Under the pieces are notes generated by a model. That model did no database searches. It was not told where the DNA came from and saw only the letters and a list, made by a program, of their open reading frames with translations. From assembly GCA_964432155.1 (NCBI GenBank), contig CAYSMF010000006.1:58806-122805 (forward strand): 64,000 bases of DNA. The letters are read 5' to 3'. The translations under genes and the position numbers were made by a program. This DNA comes from UBA10438 sp964432155. GTDB lineage: Bacteria > Bacteroidota > Ignavibacteria > Kapaibacteriales > Kapaibacteriaceae. Positions 1-8,856 of this stretch are shown piece after piece; within the stretch, counting starts at the first letter, position 1, and every line of letters begins with the position of its first letter.

Positions 1-144
1 TTGCTCGGCACGCTCAGCTCCCTGTACGACCTTGTGTTCTTCGTGGGCTACTTCATTGCACTCGGCGCAAGCCGCATGGCACTGCATGATATGATTGCCC
101 AAACCGCAGTATTTCACCGACTCGACATCCAGCATCGGTCGTAA
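1..144 (+). CDS. RDD family membrane protein, C-terminal fragment
   Basis: The window opens inside a gene; frame 1 is open from the first base to a TAA, giving 47 residues. The segment has a hydrophobic stretch (LYDLVFFVGYFIALG) followed by RMALHDMIAQTAVF. That matches the end of RDD-family integral membrane proteins, whose last helix is followed by a conserved basic/LHD.IAgT.V motif. The cellular role of RDD proteins is generally unknown, though some are linked to ion or solute transport. The upstream part lies outside the window. It precedes the tryptophan dioxygenase gene by 35 bases on the same strand. The family call rests on one short motif, so confidence is moderate. Confidence 0.6.
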   Translation: MLGTLSSLYDLVFFVGYFIALGASRMALHDMIAQTAVFHRLDIQHRS

Positions 145-179
145 GACCTTTCCTTCGACGACTTCACGCAACCTGCATC

Positions 180-1247
180 ATGGCCTACTACTCCGACTAT
201 CTCGCACTCGACGCAATTCTCAACGCGCAGCACTGCGAAAGCGCCAAGCATGGAGAGGCAGCACACGACGAGCTCCTCTTCATCATCACGCACCAAACGT
301 TTGAGCTTTGGTTCAAGCAGGTGCTGTTCGAGATCGACTCCGTCATCACCATGCTCGATCGCGCGTATGTGCCTGAGCAGGACGTTGCGACATGTCTTGC
401 ACGCGTCCAGCGTTCGAACCGCATCATGGAGCACCTGGCGAGTCAGTTTACGTTGATTGAAACCATGACGCCGGGCGATTTCATGGACTTCCGCGCATAC
501 CTCAATCCTGCGAGTGGTTTTCAATCGATGCAGTGGCGCATCCTGGAGCGGACGCTCGGTGTGCCGGAATCGAAGCGCGTGTTGAAGCACTACACCGAAG
601 CACTTGCCGACGAGCACAAGCGTGCACTCGATGCCGCAACGGCGGGTACAAATCTGTTCAAGGCGCTTGAGCGCTGGCTCGAGCAGATTCCTTTCATGGA
701 AACGAGCACGTACGCCTTCTGGGATGTGTACCGCAAGGCTGTTGCAGATGTTCTCGAGAACGACCGCGCTGAAGTGCGCTCACTTTCAGAAGTCGAGGGC
801 ACGGACCCAACCGATGCACTCGCACAGATTGATGCGAACGAGCGTGGCTTTAATGCGATCTTCGACAGCGACAGCTACGAGCAACTTCGCGAGTCGGGTG
901 CTCGCCGATTGTCACAGCGCGCCACGCTTGCGACACTGTTCATCTCAACATACCGACACATGCCACTGCTGCAGACGCCATACCGTCTGCTCGATGCAAT
1001 CATTGAGCTCGACAAGCTGGTATCACTCTGGCGTTTCCGTCATACAATGATGGTAAGTCGCATGATCGGTATGCGGGTTGGAACGGGTGGATCGAGTGGA
1101 CACGATTATCTGATGCAGACAACGGTGCGCCAACGCGTGTTCGACGACCTTACATCCTTGTCGTCGTTCTTGCTCCCAAGTGCGAACACACCCGCGCTGC
1201 CTGACGAAATCGTGCAGCGACTGCAATTCGTCAACGAACGTCAGTGA
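180..1247 (+). CDS. kynA: tryptophan 2,3-dioxygenase
   Basis: Haem enzyme that opens the indole ring of L-tryptophan with O2 to give N-formylkynurenine, the first step of the kynurenine route; cytosolic. The 355-residue protein carries the family signatures in order: HDELLFII.HQTFELWFKQ near residues 28-47 (distal His and substrate pocket), SGFQSMQWR near residues 118-126, and RFRHTMMVSRMIGMRVGTGGSSG near residues 286-308, whose His is the expected haem ligand and whose GTGGSSG loop contacts the substrate. Length is slightly above the usual bacterial 280 residues. No other kynurenine-pathway gene lies in the window, so its product may feed NAD synthesis or catabolism encoded elsewhere. comF follows after 6 bases, suggesting cotranscription. 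Confidence 0.93.
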   Translation: MAYYSDYLALDAILNAQHCESAKHGEAAHDELLFIITHQTFELWFKQVLFEIDSVITMLDRAYVPEQDVATCLARVQRSNRIMEHLASQFTLIETMTPGDFMDFRAYLNPASGFQSMQWRILERTLGVPESKRVLKHYTEALADEHKRALDAATAGTNLFKALERWLEQIPFMETSTYAFWDVYRKAVADVLENDRAEVRSLSEVEGTDPTDALAQIDANERGFNAIFDSDSYEQLRESGARRLSQRATLATLFISTYRHMPLLQTPYRLLDAIIELDKLVSLWRFRHTMMVSRMIGMRVGTGGSSGHDYLMQTTVRQRVFDDLTSLSSFLLPSANTPALPDEIVQRLQFVNERQ

Positions 1248-1253
1248 GTCATC

Positions 1254-1985
1254 ATGCACATACCTCGATGGCTCATCGATGGTATGTGTACGCCGTTTCG
1301 TGATCTGGCCCATGTGTGCTTCCCTCCACACTGTCTGCTCGATGGCACCTACCTCGGTGAGCGACCTACGCGCGTGCGCGGCGTGAGCGACGAAGCGTTA
1401 ACGTTCCACCGCGCCGCACCTCCTTCGAGCGAGATCTTCGCGTCCATCGTTCGGCATATCCCTGCTGACGACGTCGCGATCTCATCAGCACATGCACTGT
1501 GGGCGGTCGGACGCGGCACCACGATCGATGCTGCAATTCATGCAATCAAGTATGCAGGGCGACGCAGACTTGCGCGTGAACTCGGCGCGTGGCTGGAGAA
1601 CCTACCCAGCATCGACGAACTCGGCACGGAATCGCTCGTAGTTCCTATCCCGATTCACCCGGCACGACGTCGTGAGCGCGGCTACAACCAAGCGGAAGAG
1701 ATTGCCGTCGGTTGGTGTGCCACATCGGATCGGACGTGCCTCGAAGGATCGGTGGTGCGTCGACGCAGGAACACGTCCACACAGACAGCACTCCGTGAAC
1801 ACGAACGCCTCGCCAACATTACCGGTGCATTCGAGGTACACTCCCCAATGCATCTCGCCGGACGTCGGTGCATCCTGGTTGATGACGTCATTACGACCGG
1901 TGCAACAATCAATGCGTGTGCAACGGCACTCCTCGAAGCCGGCGCCATCCGTGTTGATGCCGTTGCTCTCTGCGTGGCTGTATAG
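1254..1985 (+). CDS. comF: ComF family phosphoribosyltransferase-like protein
   Basis: Belongs to the ComF/GntX family, proteins with a type I phosphoribosyltransferase fold needed for uptake of transforming DNA in several competent bacteria. It shows VVPIPIHPARRRERGYNQ near the middle and the PRPP-binding loop CILVDDVITTGAT near residues 203-215. ComF proteins normally begin with a Cys4 zinc finger; here only CFPPHC remains, followed by LLDG where a second CxxC-type Cys is expected, and no second Cys pair is visible, so the zinc site looks lost. An alternative start is the ATG at 1284, which would still include CFPPHC. dprA, another competence gene, lies 5.8 kb downstream on the same strand. 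Confidence 0.85.
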   Translation: MHIPRWLIDGMCTPFRDLAHVCFPPHCLLDGTYLGERPTRVRGVSDEALTFHRAAPPSSEIFASIVRHIPADDVAISSAHALWAVGRGTTIDAAIHAIKYAGRRRLARELGAWLENLPSIDELGTESLVVPIPIHPARRRERGYNQAEEIAVGWCATSDRTCLEGSVVRRRRNTSTQTALREHERLANITGAFEVHSPMHLAGRRCILVDDVITTGATINACATALLEAGAIRVDAVALCVAV

Positions 1986-2002
1986 ACGTTGTATCTTGCA
2001 CC

Positions 2003-3409
2003 ATGCGAACACACCCATCAACGCTTGTCATGCAGCTGATCCTGCTGTTGTGCTGTTCAACGTTCGTCGCTACGGCGCAGACCTTCCGCTATGTCGTGCA
2101 CGATCAGGATCATATCCCCGCATCCGTTCATAAGGAGCGTCGCGAGCGTGTGATGGCAACGTTGCCTCAGAACACCGCTGCCGTGGTGTTCTCGGCGGAT
2201 GTTCGCAATCGACAGAATGATGTTGATTATGAGTACCGGCAGAGCTCGGACATGCTCTACCTCACGGGTATTCCTACCCCCACGGCGACGCTTGTTCTCA
2301 TCCCGAAGGGTATCACCATCGGACAGCGTACGGTGCGCGAAGTGGTCTTCATCCGAGCCCGCGCCCAAGACCGTGAACAGTGGGAAGGTGTCTCCATGGG
2401 TCCGCGCGAAGTGATGGAGATGCACGGCATTGATACTGCCATCGTGATCGACTCACTGCCGAAGTTCTTGGACTCGCTCATGCCGGCAATCGATACGCTG
2501 TTTCTGGCGACACTGCCGACCAAGGCACTCACTGTGCCACTTGCTGGGAAGAACGTCTACGCAAACACAGAAATCAAAAAGTGGGCGAAGGAACGCAATC
2601 CAAAGCTCGTGATCTCGCAACGTCTCTCCGGTCTCGCTCCGTTTCGTGAAGTCAAAGACACCGCCGAGTTACGTCTGATGCAGCGTGCAATCGACATCTC
2701 GATTGAAGGACATTACGCGATGATGCGTGGCGCGCGACCTGGCATGAAGGAATACGAACTCGAGGCGCTGATGGAGTACCACTTCAAGCGTGGTGGTGCC
2801 GAAGATGTCGGCTACGCATCAATTGTCGGTTCTGGCTACAATGCATGCATCCTTCACTACTCCACCAACCGACGTCCGACATCGACTGGTGATCTCGTTC
2901 TGGCAGACTGCGGTGCCGAGTACCACGGATATACAGCCGACATCACGCGGACGTTCCCTATGAATGGGAAGTTCTCTCGCGAGCAGCGACTGCTCTATAA
3001 CGTCGTCCTCGAAGCGCAGGACTCAGGCATTGCGGCTGCGCGCATGGGGGCGCCGTTCCGCGAGCCCCATAACGCAGCAAAACGCGTTATTGCGCGACGG
3101 TTGATGGAGCTCGGCGTGTTTACGAAGCTCGAGCAGGTTGGCGCATACTTCATGCATGGTACGTCGCACTACCTCGGACTCGACGTCCACGATCCCGGCT
3201 CGTATGGCCCCTTGAAGGAGAACAGTGTGATCACCGTCGAACCCGGCATCTACATCGCCGAAGGGTCGGATTGCGACCGGAAGTGGTGGAACATTGGCAT
3301 CCGCATCGAAGATGATATTCTCATCACATCGAGCGGTCCCGTCAATATGTCGGCGAAGCTCGTGCGCACTGCCGACGAGATTGAGGCGGTTGTGGGTAAA
3401 GCCCCCTAA
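2003..3409 (+). CDS. pepP: secreted Xaa-Pro aminopeptidase (M24B)
   Basis: Metallopeptidase that removes an N-terminal residue preceding proline. The 468-residue protein begins with a hydrophobic signal-peptide-like segment (about residues 10-26, ending ATAQ), so it probably acts in the periplasm or outside the cell. An AMP_N-type domain (about 40-180, with SSDMLYLTG) is followed by a creatinase/methionine-aminopeptidase pita-bread domain. The five expected metal ligands are visible: Asp in LADCG and in TADITRTF, His in MHGTSHYLGLDVHD, Glu in VEPGIYI and Glu in RIEDDIL. A TATCTTG box at 1992-1998 lies just before the ATG, so it may have its own promoter with a very short leader. The ATG at 2030 would shorten the signal peptide. 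Confidence 0.9.
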   Translation: MRTHPSTLVMQLILLLCCSTFVATAQTFRYVVHDQDHIPASVHKERRERVMATLPQNTAAVVFSADVRNRQNDVDYEYRQSSDMLYLTGIPTPTATLVLIPKGITIGQRTVREVVFIRARAQDREQWEGVSMGPREVMEMHGIDTAIVIDSLPKFLDSLMPAIDTLFLATLPTKALTVPLAGKNVYANTEIKKWAKERNPKLVISQRLSGLAPFREVKDTAELRLMQRAIDISIEGHYAMMRGARPGMKEYELEALMEYHFKRGGAEDVGYASIVGSGYNACILHYSTNRRPTSTGDLVLADCGAEYHGYTADITRTFPMNGKFSREQRLLYNVVLEAQDSGIAAARMGAPFREPHNAAKRVIARRLMELGVFTKLEQVGAYFMHGTSHYLGLDVHDPGSYGPLKENSVITVEPGIYIAEGSDCDRKWWNIGIRIEDDILITSSGPVNMSAKLVRTADEIEAVVGKAP

Positions 3410-3440
3410 CGAATCACTGTGCGAATCGGTATGTTCGCAC

Positions 3441-4787
3441 ATGGCGTTTATTCGATCGATTTCCGGACTCCGAGCAACGCTCGGCGATGATCTTACACCG
3501 ACCGTCGTTGCATCCTATGCAACGGCCTTTGCATCCATCCTTCCAGCGGGTCCGATCGTTGTCGGACGTGATGGACGCCCAAGTGGCATTTGGATGCAGG
3601 ACGTCGTCATTGGCGCTCTCCGCGCATGCGGACGTACCGTGCGGTGCATCGATCTTGCAACAACGCCAACAGTCCAGCTCTTCACGGAACACTCCGATGC
3701 TGTTGGTGGAATTGCCATCACTGCATCGCATAATCCTGCGCCATGGAACGGACTCAAGTTCCTCGATGCAGGGGGCGTGTTTCTTGATGCAGACGGGAAT
3801 GCCGATCTCTGGCGTGCTGTCGACTCGCAGATCGCTCCCCTCTCTTCCGAACAACAATCGGGCTCAGTCGAGTGGATCCAGGACACAGCAGCACGCCATG
3901 TCGAACACGTGCTTGCGCTGCCAGCCGTGAACGCAGCACCACGCGCCAATGGCGAACGTGTTGTGGTCGATGCTGTGAATTGCTCTGGTTCAGTCGTTAT
4001 CCCAGCGCTGCTTGAAGCACTGGGCTACACACCGATTCGACTCTATGCCGATGGAAGCGGCGTGTTCCCGCATGCACCAGAGCCTCTCACAGAAAACCTT
4101 ACAGACCTTGGGCGTGCCGTCGTCGAACACGGTGCAGCGTTTGGCGTTGCGATCGATCCAGATGGCGACCGCCTCGTACTCTTTGATGAGCGTGGTGAGC
4201 CCATTGGCGAAGAGCGCACGGTGGCTCTTGCCACGCAAGCAGCGCTTACCCTTGGTGACAAGGGCCCAGTGGTTGTGAATTACTCCACGACGCGACTGGT
4301 CGACGACATTGCAGCATCGCACGGATGTGCAACATTTCGTGCTCCTGTTGGAGAGATCAACGTAGTCCGCCGCATGCAGCGCGAACATGCTGTGATTGGT
4401 GGCGAAGGCTCTGGCGGGGTGATCTATCCTGCATGCCATGCTGGACGTGACAGTGTGGTGGGTGTTGGCCTGATCAGCGCATACCTGCGTCACCGCGCTT
4501 GCAGTCTTGGACAGGCATGTGCGGAGTTCCCGCACTATGCGATGATCAAGACAAAGGTTGTGCTCGACGATCGCGAACGTCTTGCGCAAGATCTTGCACG
4601 CGTTGCGACGTCGGTCGAAGGAGCTACGATCTCTACCGACGACGGTGTGCATTGTGCATGGAGTGATCGCTGGGTGCATGTCCGTGGTTCGAACACAGAA
4701 CCAATCATGCGGATTATCGCTGAAGCGCCAACACATGCAGAGGCGGAAGAGCTTATCACGATGATTGCAACGCTGATCAATGGATAA
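3441..4787 (+). CDS. glmM: phosphoglucosamine mutase / phosphohexomutase
   Basis: Alpha-D-phosphohexomutase that would interconvert glucosamine-6-phosphate and glucosamine-1-phosphate for UDP-GlcNAc and peptidoglycan. The 448-residue protein has the phosphoserine loop TASHNP (Ser96), the Mg-binding loop DPDGDR (residues 239-244), the sugar-binding loop GGEGSGG and the phosphate-binding C-terminal loop RGSNTEP. The start at 3441 is chosen because the protein then begins MAFIRSISGLRA, matching the family N-terminus; upstream in-frame codons overlap pepP. Phosphomannomutase activity cannot be excluded, because GlmM and ManB-type enzymes of this length share all these motifs. murD and murB in the same window fit a cell-wall role. 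Its stop overlaps the next start by 8 bases. Confidence 0.85.
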   Translation: MAFIRSISGLRATLGDDLTPTVVASYATAFASILPAGPIVVGRDGRPSGIWMQDVVIGALRACGRTVRCIDLATTPTVQLFTEHSDAVGGIAITASHNPAPWNGLKFLDAGGVFLDADGNADLWRAVDSQIAPLSSEQQSGSVEWIQDTAARHVEHVLALPAVNAAPRANGERVVVDAVNCSGSVVIPALLEALGYTPIRLYADGSGVFPHAPEPLTENLTDLGRAVVEHGAAFGVAIDPDGDRLVLFDERGEPIGEERTVALATQAALTLGDKGPVVVNYSTTRLVDDIAASHGCATFRAPVGEINVVRRMQREHAVIGGEGSGGVIYPACHAGRDSVVGVGLISAYLRHRACSLGQACAEFPHYAMIKTKVVLDDRERLAQDLARVATSVEGATISTDDGVHCAWSDRWVHVRGSNTEPIMRIIAEAPTHAEAEELITMIATLING

Positions 4788-7700
4788 CGGCTCACATCTT
4801 CGCAGCATTGTCGACGCTCGCGCACTGGTAAGCACGTGCGTGCAGGATGCGCTTGAGCGTGGCCACAGTACGATGCGCGTCGAGCAGCACACATCGGTTG
4901 AAGGCACATTTACCGTTGTCCACGATGAGCACGGACGAGTGCTTGCTATTGTCGATGCAGTTCTCCCCGCCGAGAGTCCATTCGATGATGTCCCGCGAGA
5001 TCGACTCCGCAATGTTGCGGCACGTCTCGACGCTCCGTTCTTCCTTCTGACAAACTTTCGTCGCGTCGTTACCTACCGCACATCTGCGGTCACCGAGCGC
5101 CGCCCCGACGAGGAACAAATCGTTGGCTGGCAGCAAGGGGGCGACGTGCAATCACTCGATGATCTGCGCGTTGCAGCAACGTCGGTTAACGTAACGACGG
5201 CGCTCAAGCATGCACTTGCATGGCTGACAATTGAAGTATCTCTTGATGCGGCACATCATGTCCGCGATGCCGCAGCATTCTTCGCAGAGCGCATCACGTC
5301 GCTCTTTGACGACATGGTTGCGTGCACCGATGGTAGTTCGCATCAACGTGATGCAGCACTGCGACTCGGCACAAGTATTCTGGCCTACGTCTTGGTGCAG
5401 CTTCGCACGTCCGACACGCTCGACCGTCTGGCAATCCCATATGGAACGCGCAGTGCGGATCTGATGCTCGACCTTGTCGGTGCGTTCTTCCGTCAAGCGC
5501 GTCGTCGTGGATTCGCGATGTTGCCCTCGCGGGTTGACGATGTACAGGTACTCTCGCGCCGAGAGCCGCTGTTCCGGATGACACTGGCTGATCTGGTGCA
5601 CTTCCTGCATCGATTCGATCCGGAACGTCTCTCTGATACCGATCTGCATCGTGCCGTCGACAATGTGTTGCAGCGGTGTGCTCGGGCACAGCGAACATCC
5701 GTGCCGACGATTGATGCGATTGACCTTGCGTTGCGTGCGGCTCGCTACGTACGTCCGACACAACCACAGCATTTACACATGCTCGAGATCGGCCCAACGC
5801 AGGGTCTTGCCAGCGTTCGCCAAATCCTCATGTCGGGTCTGCACGCCTGCGACGCTCGCGTCTATGCACCAACACCTGATGACGAACGTGCCGTTGTGCT
5901 TCGCTCGAGTGGACGTCTCGATAGTGCCAGCGATGTGCGCGTACTGCGCGACACAAAGCGCAACGATGCACCATGGGATCTGGTGGTAGCAACAACAACC
6001 GACATTCACGACCGACACCGACTACGCGTATTGCTCGAGCGGATGGATATCGCTGATCATGGTGTGGTAGTACTCTTTGTGCCGCTATCGGCGCTGCATG
6101 AGGAAGAATACGCGGGCATGCGCCAGGTACTCACATCACGGTTCGATATTGAATGGGCCATCGTCAGTGATGCAGAAGCGCTTGCCGAGCCAGACTCGGG
6201 TGTGTGCTGTGTGATTGCCCGTCGCAACGGATCAGACACCGATACAACATCGCTCGCGCGCTTCGTCTACCTCCGACGTCCGATTGCAGCCTTCTTCCCG
6301 ACATCACGTGCATCGCGCGATCTCGAGCAAGCGCGACTCAAAACGCTTGATCAGTTCGTTGCGTATCTCGACGCATCGGAGCGCGGAAAACTCAACGACG
6401 AAGCTGTGGTCCGCATGGTCGATCAGGCAACGCTGCGTCAGCGCTCGTCGTGGGAAGACGAACTCGTTCCGCCCGACATCCTCGCATCGATTCTCGCAAA
6501 GACGGGCGCATCGATGCGTCCGTTGCGTGCCTACGCAGATGTCTCCGGCGGCATTCGTACGGGTGCCAACGAAGTGTTTGCGCCGAACTCGCACGAAATC
6601 GCGACCGACGATCTCGAGATGCAGTATTGGCAGCGCACACTCGAGAACGGCAATGTTCGCGACAACCTACTGCTGACGTCGTACGATGATATCGATACGA
6701 TGTGTGGCCTGCCGCATTCCGATCGTCGACTCCTGTTGCTTCCACGCGATCGCAATGCCCTCGCTGGTACTAACGTGCTCACACGTCTCGAGCGTGCAGA
6801 ACGCGACGGCATTCACCTGCGTGCGTCGGTTCGCCACCGCGATGTTTGGTGGCATCTGTCCGAGCCATCGGTGCCGCATATCGTCGTGCACAAACATCAG
6901 AGTGATCGATGGGTGGTAGGACGGAACACGGCGCAGGCCTATATCACCGATGCATTCATCGGAATCACACTGCATGACGAATCGCTCGCAGATGCGATTG
7001 CCGTGTGGATGAATTCTACCCTTGGTCTCTTCCTCTCGCAACTCGGTCGACTCGAAGATCACGTCCTCGATATCACCGTACGCGATGCTCAGGAGTTTCC
7101 GATCCCGGGTGAGGATATTCTCGCAGCACTCGACCTCAAACGTCACAGTCAACTCGCACGGCGTCCCGTGCGCTCGCTTTCCGCAGAACTTGGAGCACCA
7201 TCGGCTGATACCGTTCGACAAGAAACCGTTGCGCGCGATCGTCGCAAGCTCGACGCATGGCTGATGACCGACGTGTATGGACTCACCGACGAAGAGCAAC
7301 GCTGGGTTTACCGCTTTGCAATGACCTGGTGGTCGCGTCCATCCAACGTCCGACATCTCACGAACGCACTTGCCAGCGTCCTCGAGCGCACATACAAGAT
7401 CAAGCCTCTCAAGCTTTGGTACCAACCACAGATTGATCAGCTTCCAATGGAACATCGACGCACCATCACAGTTGCCTCTGACGTTACCGCAGCGGATGTT
7501 GATGGCACTATGTTTGGCTGGCGTGTCACGTGTACAAGGGGCGGGCGGCGCGACGAAACAATCGAATGCGGCAGCAGCGACGAAGCAGAACTTGTAGCGC
7601 TCCTTATCAACCTCGGTAAGGTTCGAATCGAGGTGTCGACAGATCAGCCGATTGTTGCAGAGTTGGTGCCACGAGTGCGGACCTTCTGCACGCAGCTCGA

Positions 7701-7788
7701 ACAAGCACTGGACGAACTCACGCGCTACATCCCCGACGACTTACGTCCCGTGCTTCGTCAGCATGTCATGCGTGCAATAGCGAGCTAG
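4780..7788 (+). CDS. degenerate restriction-modification-like protein (type IIG/N6-MTase architecture, active sites eroded)
   Basis: A 1002-residue cytosolic protein of unknown function that keeps the layout of a fused nuclease-methyltransferase-specificity enzyme. Residues about 35-105 resemble an HsdR_N-like PD-(D/E)xK domain: FTVVHDEHGRVLAIVDAV, then DAPFFLLTNFRRVVTYRT. The catalytic ExK position reads D59-A60-V61. A helical region follows. Residues 334-342 (MLEIGPTQG) sit at SAM motif I. Residues 399-408 (WDLVVATTTD) sit where N6-adenine methylases have D.hh.NPPY, so the catalytic tetrapeptide is missing. Residues 588-597 (VSGGIRTGAN) and a segment near 743-780 (MNSTLGLF...FPIP) match TaqI-like specificity domains. 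It overlaps glmM by 8 bases and precedes dprA by 16, so it sits in a housekeeping operon, not a defence island. The frame is open throughout, which argues against a decaying pseudogene. Confidence 0.7.
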   Translation: MDNGSHLRSIVDARALVSTCVQDALERGHSTMRVEQHTSVEGTFTVVHDEHGRVLAIVDAVLPAESPFDDVPRDRLRNVAARLDAPFFLLTNFRRVVTYRTSAVTERRPDEEQIVGWQQGGDVQSLDDLRVAATSVNVTTALKHALAWLTIEVSLDAAHHVRDAAAFFAERITSLFDDMVACTDGSSHQRDAALRLGTSILAYVLVQLRTSDTLDRLAIPYGTRSADLMLDLVGAFFRQARRRGFAMLPSRVDDVQVLSRREPLFRMTLADLVHFLHRFDPERLSDTDLHRAVDNVLQRCARAQRTSVPTIDAIDLALRAARYVRPTQPQHLHMLEIGPTQGLASVRQILMSGLHACDARVYAPTPDDERAVVLRSSGRLDSASDVRVLRDTKRNDAPWDLVVATTTDIHDRHRLRVLLERMDIADHGVVVLFVPLSALHEEEYAGMRQVLTSRFDIEWAIVSDAEALAEPDSGVCCVIARRNGSDTDTTSLARFVYLRRPIAAFFPTSRASRDLEQARLKTLDQFVAYLDASERGKLNDEAVVRMVDQATLRQRSSWEDELVPPDILASILAKTGASMRPLRAYADVSGGIRTGANEVFAPNSHEIATDDLEMQYWQRTLENGNVRDNLLLTSYDDIDTMCGLPHSDRRLLLLPRDRNALAGTNVLTRLERAERDGIHLRASVRHRDVWWHLSEPSVPHIVVHKHQSDRWVVGRNTAQAYITDAFIGITLHDESLADAIAVWMNSTLGLFLSQLGRLEDHVLDITVRDAQEFPIPGEDILAALDLKRHSQLARRPVRSLSAELGAPSADTVRQETVARDRRKLDAWLMTDVYGLTDEEQRWVYRFAMTWWSRPSNVRHLTNALASVLERTYKIKPLKLWYQPQIDQLPMEHRRTITVASDVTAADVDGTMFGWRVTCTRGGRRDETIECGSSDEAELVALLINLGKVRIEVSTDQPIVAELVPRVRTFCTQLEQALDELTRYIPDDLRPVLRQHVMRAIAS

Positions 7789-7804
7789 TCCGTCACGAAG
7801 TCCC

Positions 7805-8839
7805 ATGTGCACTGCACAAGTGGAGATGCCGCTCTCTCCACATCACGTCGTTGCCCTCTGCTGCGCAGGCAAGGTTCCGTCGTCGACGATCATTCGCATG
7901 AGTCACGCATGCGCAACACTTGAAGACGCGCTGGCAGAGCTAGGACGTCATGCAATGGATCTTGAGGATCACGCATGGCAGATCATCGAGCAATGCGAGC
8001 GGAACAACGTGCACATCATAACGTGCGTCGACGCAGACTATCCCGAGGGACTGCGTCGTCTGGCCTCCCAACCACCCGTGCTGTATGTGCGTGGCGTCTT
8101 GCCTGCTCGACCATCCGTTGCTGTTGTGGGAACCCGTGCGCATACCATGCAGTACGGCAAGCCCGTCACCGAATACCTTGTCTCGGAATGGACGCGTGCA
8201 GGGTGTACAATCGTGAGCGGACTTGCGCAAGGGATCGACACAATTGCGCATGACACCTGCGTGCGTCATGCCGGCATCACGATTGCCGTCATTGCCAGTG
8301 GCATCGATCGCATCACGCCACGCACAGCGCAGGACCTATCGCGACGTATTGTCGATACCGGAGGCTGCATCGTATCAGAGCATGCATGTGGTGTGAAAGC
8401 CTATGCACCTGCATTCCCAGCGAGGAACCGCATCATCGCCGCCCTCAGCAGCGTCGTTGTCGTCACCGAGAGTAAAGCGCAGGGTGGTGCATTGATCACT
8501 GCGCAGATGGCCCGCGACATCGGCATACCCGTCTATGCTGTGCCGGGATCGATTACCTCCACACGCAGTTCCGGATGCAATGCGCTCATCCGCGACGGTC
8601 AGGCACGCATGCTTCTGCATCCAAGTGATATAGCGGCGCATGTTGCGCTAACCGACCACCAGCATGGTTCCCTGCGGGGTGGCGCAGCCTCCATCGATAC
8701 GGCAGCTGCGGCAGGCATCGACGATATCGCGCATATGTGGTCGTGTACCGTCGGGGAAGCACGAACGCGTCTTGCGCTCATGGAACTCGAGGGAACCGTC
8801 ACGGTGTTGCCCGGCGGACTGTACGTGATTCCCTCATAG
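7805..8839 (+). CDS. dprA: DNA processing protein DprA
   Basis: Binds incoming single-stranded DNA during natural transformation and loads RecA. The 344-residue protein has a short N-terminal helical region, the Rossmann-like DprA/Smf core (VAVVGTRAHTMQYG near 106-119, SGLAQGIDTIAH near 138-149, and PAFPARNRIIAALS near 199-212, which carries the family FP.RNRIIa.LS signature) and a C-terminal winged-helix-like segment (AAGIDDIAHMWSC...LELEGTV) common in non-Firmicute DprA. The canonical GSR loop is GTR here. Together with comF upstream and recR at the end of the window it supports a natural-transformation potential. The degenerate restriction-modification-like gene lies immediately upstream. 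Confidence 0.93.
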   Translation: MCTAQVEMPLSPHHVVALCCAGKVPSSTIIRMSHACATLEDALAELGRHAMDLEDHAWQIIEQCERNNVHIITCVDADYPEGLRRLASQPPVLYVRGVLPARPSVAVVGTRAHTMQYGKPVTEYLVSEWTRAGCTIVSGLAQGIDTIAHDTCVRHAGITIAVIASGIDRITPRTAQDLSRRIVDTGGCIVSEHACGVKAYAPAFPARNRIIAALSSVVVVTESKAQGGALITAQMARDIGIPVYAVPGSITSTRSSGCNALIRDGQARMLLHPSDIAAHVALTDHQHGSLRGGAASIDTAAAAGIDDIAHMWSCTVGEARTRLALMELEGTVTVLPGGLYVIPS

Positions 8840-8856
8840 ACCCCCTATCTTGCGTC

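Noticed and set aside
3990..5012. 340-residue minus-strand open frame across glmM and the next gene
   Set aside because: Spans two real genes in antisense, no recognisable motifs.
6667..7704. 345-residue minus-strand open frame inside the degenerate restriction-like gene
   Set aside because: Antisense shadow with low-complexity Cys/Arg composition; the + strand frame carries the methyltransferase and specificity patterns.
4780..7788. BREX or other phage-defence island around the restriction-like gene
   Set aside because: No partner defence genes (pglZ, brxC, HsdR/HsdS, nuclease) are nearby; the surroundings are housekeeping genes and both active sites look lost.
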